DNA from: Clostridia bacterium
GTDB lineage: Bacteria > Bacillota > Clostridia > Christensenellales > Aristaeellaceae
Assembly: GCA_017473345.1 (NCBI GenBank)
Contig: JAFULL010000089.1
Span: 1 to 64,000 of the forward strand
Direction of reading: 5' to 3'
DNA: 64,000 nucleotides
A program made the position numbers and the translations under genes. Below, piece by piece: positions 50,836-58,186 of this stretch. Below the pieces are notes generated by a model. That model was not told where the DNA came from and made no database searches. It saw only the letters and a program-made list of their open reading frames with translations. How positions within the stretch are numbered: the first letter of the stretch is position 1; each line of letters opens with the position of its first letter.

Positions 50836-50840
50836 ACCCT

Positions 50841-50867
50841 TGATGATGCATACCTGTATGCGCATCA
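50841..50867 (+). promoter_or_regulatory. Hairpin in the 5' leader of the lipoprotein gene
   Basis: TGATG (50841-50845) with CATCA (50863-50867), and GCATA (50848-50852) with TATGC (50857-50861), around a CCTG loop. It lies right at the predicted transcription start and may stabilise the message. Confidence 0.5.
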
Positions 50868-50919
50868 CAAGTTTGTAACAATTTCCCCTTCATCTCTTTT
50901 TGCGAATGGAGTGTTGTAT

Positions 50920-52650
50920 ATGAAGCACACGAATGCCTCCACCTTCAAGCGCCTTGCGCTGCTGGCCATGCTGGCGCTGGCCTGTGTGGTGCTGAGCTCC
51001 TGCTATATGGAGCCCGACCGCGTGGTGGATAATCAGAATGGTCTGGACATTGTGGACAATCAGGGCTTTACCACGGTGATCACGCCCACGCCCACGGTGA
51101 CGGTCACGCCAACCCCTGCCCCTACCTCCAACGAGGTGGACTGGTCCTCGTGGGATTTCGGCGCTGATACCGCCACCAACCCGCCCAGCAATGTGCAGCC
51201 CACCACCGGCACGTCCATCAGCGTGCCCACCAGCGTGCCTTCCATCGTGACGGCCACCGTCGGCCCCAAGAACACCGCTACGCCCAGGCCCACCACGGCC
51301 ACCAGCGGCAGCGCGTCCAGCGCCTCCAGCGGCAGTTCGTCGCTGAAGGTGGGCAGCGAGGGCAGCGACGTCAAACGCCTGCAGCAGCAGCTCAAAAACC
51401 TGGGCTACTACACCGGCAGCGTGGACGGCAAGTTCGGCCAGGGCACCGAGACCGCTGTGCGCGACTTCCAGGCGGCGCACGGCCTGAGCGTGGACGGCAA
51501 GGCCGGCCGCAACACGCAGGAGAAGCTGTATTCCGGCAGCGCCAAGCGCAAGACCGCCACCACCGTGACGGCCAAACCCACGACGTCTGTTTCCGGCAGC
51601 AGTTCTTCCAGTTCGTCCAGCTCTTCCAGTTCCAACACCGCTACCATGTACACCAACGGCAAGACCGATATCTATCTTGACGTGGGCACCAGCAACGCCA
51701 AGCAGGTCAAGATCATGCAGAACCGCCTGATCGTGCTGGGCTATCTGACCGGCACGGCCGACGGCGAATACGGCGAGACCACCGCAGCTGCGGTGAAGGC
51801 CTTCCAGAAGCGCAACGGCCTGACCGCCGACGGCGTGGCCGGCCCCACCACCCTTGCAAAGCTGTATTCCTCTTCTGCAAAGAAGGCGTCCGGCGCAGTG
51901 GGTCATCTGGGTTCGCTCAAACAGGGCATGAACGGCGACGCTGTGCGATCCCTGCAGAAGAACCTGATCAAGCTGGGCTACCTCAAGGGCAGCTCCGACG
52001 GTGATTACGGCACGGCCACGGCCAATGCCGTCGCCTCCTTCCAGCGCGACCGCGGCCTGACGGCGGACGGTATTGCCGGTACCGCCACGCTCAACGCCAT
52101 CGAAATCGCACTCAACGGCGGCTATACCTCCGGCGGCAGCACCTCCACCAGCAAAAACAACCCCACCAATTACGGCAAGACCGCCTCTTCCAACGGCTAT
52201 TCCACCCTGTCCTCTTCCGGTGGCAGCTCGTCCAACGTGACGGCCCTGCAGTCCGCGCTGAGCGCTACCGGCTACTACAACGGCAGCCTCGATGGCGACT
52301 TCGGTTCCGGCACACAAAAGGCGGTGGAGGCCTATCAGCGCGCGGCTGGCCTGCGCGTGACCGGCATGGCCGGCCCGTCCACCCAGCGCCTGCTGTACGG
52401 CGGCACCAGCGAGTCGGGCAGCTACAGCAAGCTGCAGACAGGTTCCAGCGGCAGCGCGGTCAAGCGTCTGCAGTATGCGCTGTATGAGCTGAAGTACTAC
52501 GACGGCGACATCACCGGCACCTATGACAACGCCACCGAAAACGCCGTGATGGTCTTCCAGGAGGTCAACGGCCTGTACATCGACGGCATCGCCGGTCAGG
52601 ATACGCAGCGCAAGCTGTTCAGTTCCAACGCCGTGCCCAACAATATGTAA
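50920..52650 (+). CDS. Lipoprotein with five peptidoglycan-binding domains
   Basis: Surface lipoprotein (576 aa). The signal peptide ends with the lipobox VVLSSC (Cys about 28). A Pro/Thr/Ser-rich linker follows, with repeats of the type TPTPTV, then five PG_binding_1 domains beginning at about residues 143, 243, 325, 435 and 502. Each has the pattern VxxLQxxLxxLGYxxGxxDGxxGxxTxxAVxxFQ. Ser-rich spacers separate them, including a run of 14 Ser residues. No catalytic domain is present, so the protein probably tethers or organises the wall. A GTG three codons upstream is possible, but GGAG is spaced for the ATG at 50920. Own promoter and leader. Confidence 0.9.
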   Translation: MKHTNASTFKRLALLAMLALACVVLSSCYMEPDRVVDNQNGLDIVDNQGFTTVITPTPTVTVTPTPAPTSNEVDWSSWDFGADTATNPPSNVQPTTGTSISVPTSVPSIVTATVGPKNTATPRPTTATSGSASSASSGSSSLKVGSEGSDVKRLQQQLKNLGYYTGSVDGKFGQGTETAVRDFQAAHGLSVDGKAGRNTQEKLYSGSAKRKTATTVTAKPTTSVSGSSSSSSSSSSSSNTATMYTNGKTDIYLDVGTSNAKQVKIMQNRLIVLGYLTGTADGEYGETTAAAVKAFQKRNGLTADGVAGPTTLAKLYSSSAKKASGAVGHLGSLKQGMNGDAVRSLQKNLIKLGYLKGSSDGDYGTATANAVASFQRDRGLTADGIAGTATLNAIEIALNGGYTSGGSTSTSKNNPTNYGKTASSNGYSTLSSSGGSSSNVTALQSALSATGYYNGSLDGDFGSGTQKAVEAYQRAAGLRVTGMAGPSTQRLLYGGTSESGSYSKLQTGSSGSAVKRLQYALYELKYYDGDITGTYDNATENAVMVFQEVNGLYIDGIAGQDTQRKLFSSNAVPNNM

Positions 52651-52672
52651 ATACGTAAAGCCATTGGGAGGT

Positions 52673-52800
52673 GTCGGAGGGCCGCAGCCCTCCGACTGTC
52701 AATCCAACCTCAGCGACATGTGCGGTGAGGTCGGAAACCTTGCGCAGCAAGGTTTCCTTGCAGGTTTTCACGGCCGCACCGAAGGTGCAGTGAAAACCTG
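52673..52800. repeat. Array of four stable hairpins downstream of the lipoprotein gene
   Basis: Hairpin 1 has a 9-bp stem (52673-52681 with 52688-52696). Hairpin 2 has 5 bp (52708-52712 with 52726-52730). Hairpin 3 has a perfect 10-bp stem (52733-52742 with 52748-52757, loop CGCAG). Hairpin 4 has 11 bp (52761-52771 with 52790-52800) with an inner GCACC/GGTGC stem. Loops 1 and 3 share GCAG. Nothing codes here. It resembles intergenic palindromic repeats spread in some Clostridia genomes, but other copies would be needed to prove it. Confidence 0.6.
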
Positions 52801-52848
52801 TTTTGGCGGAAAAGATCGCCGCAGGCGAGCTTTTTCGACACGCTGAAA

Positions 52849-52876
52849 CCCCGGACGGTTCAGTCCGGGGCTTTTT
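52849..52876. terminator. Terminator between the hairpin array and the SANT-like gene
   Basis: CCCCGGAC (52849-52856) pairs with GTCCGGGG (52863-52870), followed by CTTTTT on the plus strand. It overlaps the stop codon of the converging gene (52860). Confidence 0.88.
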
Positions 52877-53561
52877 GTGCTTCGCGCACATCCTCCAGCG
52901 CCATTTTCAAAAGGTCGACCTCCACCTTCAGGCGGTCGGCCTCTTTTTGCGCCTCGGCAAAGCGGGCGTAGGGCACGCTGCCTTCCTGCGCACGGGTAAG
53001 CAGCGTATGCAGCGCGTTCACCATGTCCTGCACCGCCGGGTCGCCCATGTGTGGCCTGAGATCGGCCAGCGCGTCGCATTCACGACCTGCACGCTCGTAG
53101 CGGCGGCAGGCGGCGGCGTTCTCCGGACAGGGCAGCCCCTCGGCGCGCAGCTCCTGCGCGACCTCCATCAGCATTTCAGGATGATTTTTCAAAATGGAGC
53201 GGTATTTGTTCTGATAGCGCAGCATGCCAGACCGGTCTCCGCCGGCCAGCCGCGTTACACAGGCGCGCACGCTTTCGCCGCTGCCGCGGCCAATGAGCAC
53301 GTCGCGCAGAAGCTGGTGCACCTCGTCGTCGGTAAAGGAGCGGAAGGGCGTTTTGCGAAGGGTAAGGCCGGGGGTTTCGCGCACGCGGGCATAGTAGAAA
53401 TTGCGGATGGAATTGGGCCTGCGGTTGAGCTTTTCGCCCACCTGTGCAAAAACATCGCGCAGGGGCGTGCCGGTCTGCGCCGCTTCGTTCACTGCCAAAA
53501 AGAGCAGATCGATCTCCTGCTGCTGCCAGCCGCCTCTGGAATGGGTGATGGTCTGTGTCAT
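52860..53561 (-). CDS. SANT/Myb-like DNA-binding protein, RsfA-like
   Basis: Probable transcription factor (233 aa). Residues 8-58 (RGGWQQQEIDLLFLAV, then VFAQVGEKLNRRPNSIRNFYY) match the Myb/SANT-type helix-turn-helix of RsfA-family prespore regulators in Bacillus. A second helical region follows (about 75-150), and the C-terminal 40 residues are a charged coiled coil (FAEAQKEADRLKVEVDLLKMALEDV). GGAGG precedes the ATG at 53561. Longer than RsfA-like proteins usually are near the N-terminal domain. A sporulation role is suggested by the domain and by sleB-ypeB in the genome, not by direct evidence. Confidence 0.75.
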   Translation of the reverse strand: MTQTITHSRGGWQQQEIDLLFLAVNEAAQTGTPLRDVFAQVGEKLNRRPNSIRNFYYARVRETPGLTLRKTPFRSFTDDEVHQLLRDVLIGRGSGESVRACVTRLAGGDRSGMLRYQNKYRSILKNHPEMLMEVAQELRAEGLPCPENAAACRRYERAGRECDALADLRPHMGDPAVQDMVNALHTLLTRAQEGSVPYARFAEAQKEADRLKVEVDLLKMALEDVREAQKAPD

Positions 53562-53631
53562 GCTGATCGCCTCCGACGGAAATTGAATACATGGCTTAGT
53601 ATGGGAAAACCGGGGGTTTTTATGCAGGGGT

Positions 53632-54606
53632 TCACCTGAGCATCAGCAGCGTCTGCGCCGGGTCGGCCATACGGGTGAAACCATCCAGACACAGCTGGGC
53701 GATCTCCTGCCGGGTGTGGGCAAAGGCATTTGGCAGCACGGAGGCGGGCGAGGGTTCCAGCCCGTATGCCTGCACGTCGGCCTGCATCAGAAAGTGCAGA
53801 AAGGCGCGTGCATTGTCGCTGTCGCGGCAGAGGGCGGCATAGCGCACGCGGTCGCTGACGGCAGGGGAAAGGGGCAGCGCTGAAAACCCTTCGCCGCGCT
53901 GTGCATGATGCGATGCTGTCAGCACCTTTGCCTGCTGAAAAGGCGCAGGAGCAGGCGTGGGCGTACGCCCCCGGGAACGCGGCAGCGAATCGCCGGGAGG
54001 TGCAGGCAATGGCGAAGGGGATGCGCGTCCCAGCGCCGCTGCGATCACCTCCGGCAAAAGCGACGGCGGACAGGTCATCATCAGCTGCTGCAGCGCCACG
54101 CCGGAGGGCAGCGCAAGCGCATCCGCCCGGGTGAGCATGGGCCACGGATCATCACCCCATTGCGAAGGATAACTCAGCACCGTGGGCGTATACCACACAG
54201 GCGCGGCATAGCGCACGCCGCCGCTTGTGCCGGAGGAATCCTCCAGCCCTTCCACGGCAAGCGGGATGAGCATGTTTTCTGTGATCTCGCCGGTCACAAA
54301 CAGTACAGCGTCTGGCAGCACGGCCGTTTCACCGTACAGTTCATCCACCGTGACCTTGCGCAGAAAAATACGCACGCCCCGGTTTTGCTTTTCAAAGGCG
54401 GAACACAGCTTGCGGATGCACTGGGCGTCGCCTGCGTCCTCAGGCAGCAGCCATACGGTGAGCGTCTGCGTGACCGGCGGGCGCAGACTGGGGTGCATGC
54501 GGTTGGGATCACGATGAAGCGCGTCGCGCACAAGCCCCGGCATGGCGGCAAACAGCGCGGCGGTCAGCAGCAGGGCGGTAAGCACCCCCGTGCGTCGGGT
54601 AGGCAT
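53632..54606 (-). CDS. Exported solute-binding-like protein of unknown substrate
   Basis: Protein of 324 aa with an N-terminal signal or anchor segment (TGVLTALLLTAALFAAMPGLV). The next part, LTVWLLPEDAGDAQCIRKLC and FEKQNRGVRIFLRKV, resembles the first lobe of extracellular solute-binding proteins; the second lobe is weak, and a Pro/Thr-rich insert (about 200-225) interrupts it. No lipobox Cys and no ABC permease or ATPase genes are near. It may be a lone, diverged binding protein or a regulator of another surface system. Confidence in the family is low, in the gene high. Confidence 0.65.
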   Translation of the reverse strand: MPTRRTGVLTALLLTAALFAAMPGLVRDALHRDPNRMHPSLRPPVTQTLTVWLLPEDAGDAQCIRKLCSAFEKQNRGVRIFLRKVTVDELYGETAVLPDAVLFVTGEITENMLIPLAVEGLEDSSGTSGGVRYAAPVWYTPTVLSYPSQWGDDPWPMLTRADALALPSGVALQQLMMTCPPSLLPEVIAAALGRASPSPLPAPPGDSLPRSRGRTPTPAPAPFQQAKVLTASHHAQRGEGFSALPLSPAVSDRVRYAALCRDSDNARAFLHFLMQADVQAYGLEPSPASVLPNAFAHTRQEIAQLCLDGFTRMADPAQTLLMLR

Positions 54607-54697
54607 GGCGCAGCCTCCTTATTTTCGGTATGCAGAAGGATATGCACCTTTCCCGGCGAAAAGAATACCCAAAGCCCCATGAAAGGAGCAGCTGAAA

Positions 54698-55582
54698 ATG
54701 AAGAAGATCGGCGCACTGGAAGCCGGCGGAACCAAGATGGTGCTGGCTGTATATGACGAACAGGGAAACGAGCTGGAACGGCTGACCGTACCCACCCTGA
54801 CCCCGGAGGAGACCATGCCCGGCATGATCGATTTTTTCCGCCGGCATGAGGTGGATGCGCTGGGCGTGGGCAGCTTTGGCCCGCTGGATCTGGACGAAAA
54901 CTCGCCCACCTATGGCAATATCACCTCCACGCCCAAGCTGGCGTGGAAGGACTATCCCCTTCTGAAGAACCTGCTGGATGGCCGTGATATCCCCGCTGGC
55001 ATTGACACCGATGTCAACGCCGCCATCATCGCCGAGGCGGAGCTTGGCGCGGCGCAGGGCTGCGAAAATGCTGTGTACGTTACGGTCGGCACGGGCATCG
55101 GCGGCGGCGTGTACGTCAACGGCAAAACCGCGCATGGCCTGCTGCATCCCGAGGTGGGCCATATGCTGCTGCGTCCCCGCGCGGATGACCCCATCCCGCA
55201 CGGCGTGTGCCCCTATCACGACGGCTGTCTGGAAGGCCTGGCTGCAGGCCCGGCCATCGGCGCACGCATCGGCGGCGACGCGAAGAACCTGCCGGATGAT
55301 CACCCCGTGTTTGAACTGGAAGCGCATTATCTGGCGCAGATGTGCGTCAACCTCATCGTGACCGTCAGCCCCCAGAAGATCGTGCTGGGCGGCGGCGTGA
55401 TGCAGCGCGAAAACATTCTGCCCATGGTACGCAAAGAGACTGCACGCCTGCTCAACGGCTATGTGCAGTCTCCCATGATCACCGAAAACATCGATGAATA
55501 TATCGTTGCACCCAGGCTCTTCCCCGTGAGCGGCCTGGTGGGCAGCTACCTCATCGGCAAGCGCGCGCTGGAAAAGACCTAA
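54698..55582 (+). CDS. scrK: ROK-family fructokinase
   Basis: Cytoplasmic sugar kinase (294 aa) that phosphorylates fructose (or mannose) to the 6-phosphate. GALEAGGTKMVLAVYD is the ATP/phosphate loop, DTDVNAAIIAEAELGAAQG and VTVGTGIGGG follow. The ROK zinc site is HPEVGH plus the CPYHDGC cluster near residue 170. Both the length and the EAGGTK variant fit the fructokinase (GmuE/ScrK) branch rather than glucokinase. AAAGGAG precedes the ATG. It converges with a small-protein gene, overlapping it by 4 nt. Confidence 0.92.
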   Translation: MKKIGALEAGGTKMVLAVYDEQGNELERLTVPTLTPEETMPGMIDFFRRHEVDALGVGSFGPLDLDENSPTYGNITSTPKLAWKDYPLLKNLLDGRDIPAGIDTDVNAAIIAEAELGAAQGCENAVYVTVGTGIGGGVYVNGKTAHGLLHPEVGHMLLRPRADDPIPHGVCPYHDGCLEGLAAGPAIGARIGGDAKNLPDDHPVFELEAHYLAQMCVNLIVTVSPQKIVLGGGVMQRENILPMVRKETARLLNGYVQSPMITENIDEYIVAPRLFPVSGLVGSYLIGKRALEKT

Positions 55583-55710
55583 AGGTCGTCGGCGTCCTGC
55601 ACGGGCGTATCGCCGTTCTTGCCGGTGCCGGTGTAGCTGCCCAGCACGTCGGTGCTGGCCTCGCGGTCGGCAATGTGTGCCATGTCGCAAACAGGCTTTT
55701 TGGGTTTCAT
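55579..55710 (-). CDS. Small conserved protein (43 aa), C-terminus VQDADDL
   Basis: Hydrophilic peptide that starts MKPKKPVCDMAHIADRE, contains a GSYTGTGKNG segment and ends VQDADDL. The GSYTG...PVQDADDL tail is like that of small Clostridia hypothetical proteins that I recognise only by pattern. AAAGGAGG lies before the ATG at 55710. The stop codon is TAG, which shows that TAG is used as a normal stop in this genome. It overlaps the 3' end of the converging fructokinase gene by 4 nt. Function unknown. Confidence 0.72.
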   Translation of the reverse strand: MKPKKPVCDMAHIADREASTDVLGSYTGTGKNGDTPVQDADDL

Positions 55711-55766
55711 GCTGCTGCCTCCTTTATGGATGATGCAGGCAGTGTGTCCCGTGAACGAAAAGAATA

Positions 55767-55802
55767 TGCACAAAGGCCCGCCGTATGGCGGGCCTTTGTG
55801 CA
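55767..55802 (-). terminator. Perfect 16-bp terminator hairpin of the response-regulator gene
   Basis: The 16 bp at 55767-55782 pair perfectly with 55787-55802 around GTAT; on the minus strand TATTCTTTTC follows. It begins two bases after the stop codon of the gene ending at 55804. Confidence 0.85.
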
Positions 55803-55803
55803 T

Positions 55804-56457
55804 TCAGGCAGAAAACTGGGGCGTGAGCCCCTGCAGGCGGTAGCCGCATTTGTAGACCGTTTCAATGTAGTCGCTGCCCAGCTTTTTGCGCAGGCGCTGC
55901 ACATGCACGTCCACCGTGCGGGTTTCGCCCATGGACTGATAGCCCCAGGCCTTGCGCAAAAGCTGTTCGCGGCTGACAGGGGTATCGGGCTTTTCCATCA
56001 GCGCCAGCAGCAGGGCATATTCCTGCGCGGTCAGCTCTACGCGCCGCCCGTCCAGATGGGCCACGCGCTCGTCTTCGTCCAGCTTGAGCACCAGTGGAGC
56101 GTCCGTTTCCTCCATCAGCAGGCTCAGCTTGCCGCGAAGCGCCTTTTGCGTGTAGGGCAGGGTGAGCACCTCGCTGCGGCCGGAATACAGCGCGCGCAGA
56201 TGGGCGCTCATTTTGCGGTCCTGCGTCATAAACAGGATGGGGCAGCCCAGCTGCTCAAAGCGCTGCAGCAGGGGGCGGCAGTCGGTCCATTTCAGGCGTG
56301 CGTCCAAAAGAATGACAGGGGGCGTATCATCGTCGTCCAGTGTGGCGAGGGACTCGTTTCCGCAGTTGCTGATGATGCGGACATTCTCCTTCTTCAGGGA
56401 GTCGCAAAGCTTGTGCGCGAGTACCTCATCGGGTTCGTAAATCAAAATCGTCGCCAT
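55804..56457 (-). CDS. OmpR/PhoB-type response regulator with degenerate receiver
   Basis: Regulator of 217 aa with an N-terminal receiver (1-115) and a winged-helix DNA-binding domain (about 125-210, VELTAQEYALLLALMEKP, then RTVDVHVQRLRKKLG). The phospho-acceptor Asp52 is present (ILLDARLKW), but the acidic pocket reads YEPDE instead of the usual DDE, and the invariant Lys before Pro is Leu (LTLPYTQKAL). The receiver may therefore not be phosphorylated in the usual way. No histidine kinase gene is next to it, supporting an orphan or atypical regulator. Single-gene unit with its own terminator. Confidence 0.9.
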   Translation of the reverse strand: MATILIYEPDEVLAHKLCDSLKKENVRIISNCGNESLATLDDDDTPPVILLDARLKWTDCRPLLQRFEQLGCPILFMTQDRKMSAHLRALYSGRSEVLTLPYTQKALRGKLSLLMEETDAPLVLKLDEDERVAHLDGRRVELTAQEYALLLALMEKPDTPVSREQLLRKAWGYQSMGETRTVDVHVQRLRKKLGSDYIETVYKCGYRLQGLTPQFSA

Positions 56458-56575
56458 GCGATCACCTCACTGCCTATTATGACGAATGAAAGTGATGATT
56501 TGTTGCACCGAATATGAACAAACTGTAACGTTTTGCAAAAACAGGCGATGAATGGACGGATAGCGCGACCGGCGG

Positions 56576-56806
56576 GGCTACGCGCAGGTCGTGCCCATGG
56601 AAAGCATCAACCTGCATTTCACCGGCGACCTTCACGCCATCACCGCAGCCAGCAACCTGCTGTGAGCCATGATCGACAACCACATCCAGCAGGGCAACGT
56701 GCAGGGAATCGGCGGCACGCAGAACGGCACGCCCCGCGAGGACGACTTGGCCATCATCGCTGCCAGCGAAGTGATGGCCACCTTCTGTCTGTCTGCCGAC
56801 CTGAAG
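56576..56806 (+). pseudogene. fhs: Relic of formate-tetrahydrofolate ligase (fhs)
   Basis: One frame reads [19 protein letters not shown], then [10 protein letters not shown], stop TGA (56663-56665), [11 protein letters not shown], a shortened region, and [19 protein letters not shown] ending SADLK. These are consecutive conserved segments of Fhs ([25 protein letters not shown]; NGxPREDGFDITVASEIMA). The stretch between QQGN and NGTPRED lacks about 40 residues, both ends of the gene are missing, and the surrounding 56458-56949 region holds no intact frame. The fragment is about 77 codons of a gene of about 555. Further scraps of the same protein may continue downstream to about 56930 in other frames. 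Confidence 0.85.
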
Positions 56807-56949
56807 ACTACACCTTTGCCATCCGCTCCGCCCGCCGAAACAGGCGGCGGTTTCAAACTACAAGCGTTTCACAGCTTTGGATGCGCGCGACAGGCGCGTT
56901 GTCGGGCGACATGGCGTATACGGCGGTATCGCGTTGAATGGTCAGCATA

Positions 56950-58170
56950 TCAGATCCCCCTTATGGTGCTGGTGACTTCGCGGTGGTAATCCACATCACG
57001 CCACAGGCGCAGATACTGCGGCTCGCAGAAGTTGGACTGGCAGTTGAACGCGTAGCCGTGCTTTGCGCCAAGCTTTGCGGCGGTCAGGCCCGCGTCCTTC
57101 ACCATATCCCACTCAAGCATGGGATGCTCCAGCCAGAACACGCTGCCCCAGCCCTCGGTGTTGCCGACGGGAATGCCGGCTTCACGGCCGATGCGGGCGA
57201 TGGTTTGCATCTGCTCGTCCAGCCATTCCACCAGCTGGGTGCGGTTGCTTTGCCACGACTGCTGAATGGCCGCGTTCACGCTTTCAAAATGGAAGTCGCC
57301 CGCCATGGCCTTGATGCTGCCGGTGTAGCCGTTCATGGCGGCGTTGAGGTAGAAGCGGTCAGGGTCGCCGAAACGGCGGATGTTTTCGTCGTAGCCGGTA
57401 CCCTCGAGGAAGCCCAGGGGAGCCATCTGCGCCCACACATGCACGTCCAGCAGATCGAAATCGCGGAAATCCCATTCCTTTGCATCGGACAGGAAAATAT
57501 CCAGCTCGTAGCTGGCGGTGAAGCTGAGATCCGGCCAGCGCTGTTTAAGCGTGCTCAGCACCTGATGGAAATAGGTGCGGTAGAAGGTTTTCTGCCGGTC
57601 GTTGTAACCGTGGGGAGCGACGGGCAGCTTCATGCAGTTAAGCTGCTGGGCCAGCCAGGTGTTCACTGCGCCGCGGGGGATTTCGTTGTGCACGTCAACG
57701 TAGAGGATGTTGTCCAGACAGTCGTTTTCCTGCAGGAAGCACAGCGTTTCGTGCCACACGCGGATGAGGCCCTCCGGCCCTTCCACCAGCTCGTTGCGGT
57801 GCTCCCACGTGGGCTTGAGCCATGTGGACAGCGCTACATAAATGCCGCGCTGCTTCGCCTTGCGGATAAAGTCCACCAGATCGCGGCGGGGGTAGATGTA
57901 CACCGTCCACTGGTTGCCCCACTGGGCAAAGCCGTATTTGTGATGGCTGACGCCCGGCACGTCCAGAAAACGTTCGTCATTGGTGCCGTCGGGCGCGTTG
58001 GCCACCATGTGCGGGAAGGCGTCGATGCGCACGGCGTTGTAGCCGCGCTCCTTCAGTTCATCCAGCGCCTGATCAAAGCTTTCAAAGCCGCCGCCGGCGT
58101 AGCGCCTGCGGATCCAGGAGGAGTCCCACATGGTGATGGCGAGGGGGTGTTTGACATCGGTGATCTTCAT
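56950..58170 (-). CDS. GH5-like cellulase-superfamily glycosidase
   Basis: TIM-barrel glycoside hydrolase (406 aa), cytoplasmic. Visible are [15 protein letters not shown] (strand 2) and VDVHNEIP with the probable acid/base E163; the nucleophile is expected in [12 protein letters not shown] near residue 355. It fits the cellulase-like/GH5-related sugar-binding group rather than a classical GH5 subfamily. There is no signal peptide. It follows the GH38 gene by 16 nt on the same strand and is last in that operon, so the pair probably processes one imported beta-/alpha-linked oligosaccharide, perhaps mannose-containing. Confidence 0.82.
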   Translation of the reverse strand: MKITDVKHPLAITMWDSSWIRRRYAGGGFESFDQALDELKERGYNAVRIDAFPHMVANAPDGTNDERFLDVPGVSHHKYGFAQWGNQWTVYIYPRRDLVDFIRKAKQRGIYVALSTWLKPTWEHRNELVEGPEGLIRVWHETLCFLQENDCLDNILYVDVHNEIPRGAVNTWLAQQLNCMKLPVAPHGYNDRQKTFYRTYFHQVLSTLKQRWPDLSFTASYELDIFLSDAKEWDFRDFDLLDVHVWAQMAPLGFLEGTGYDENIRRFGDPDRFYLNAAMNGYTGSIKAMAGDFHFESVNAAIQQSWQSNRTQLVEWLDEQMQTIARIGREAGIPVGNTEGWGSVFWLEHPMLEWDMVKDAGLTAAKLGAKHGYAFNCQSNFCEPQYLRLWRDVDYHREVTSTIRGI

Positions 58171-58186
58171 AAAACGGCACTTCCTT

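Noticed and set aside
52673..52800. A CRISPR array
   Set aside because: The hairpins differ in sequence and length, and there is no repeat-spacer periodicity and no cas gene.
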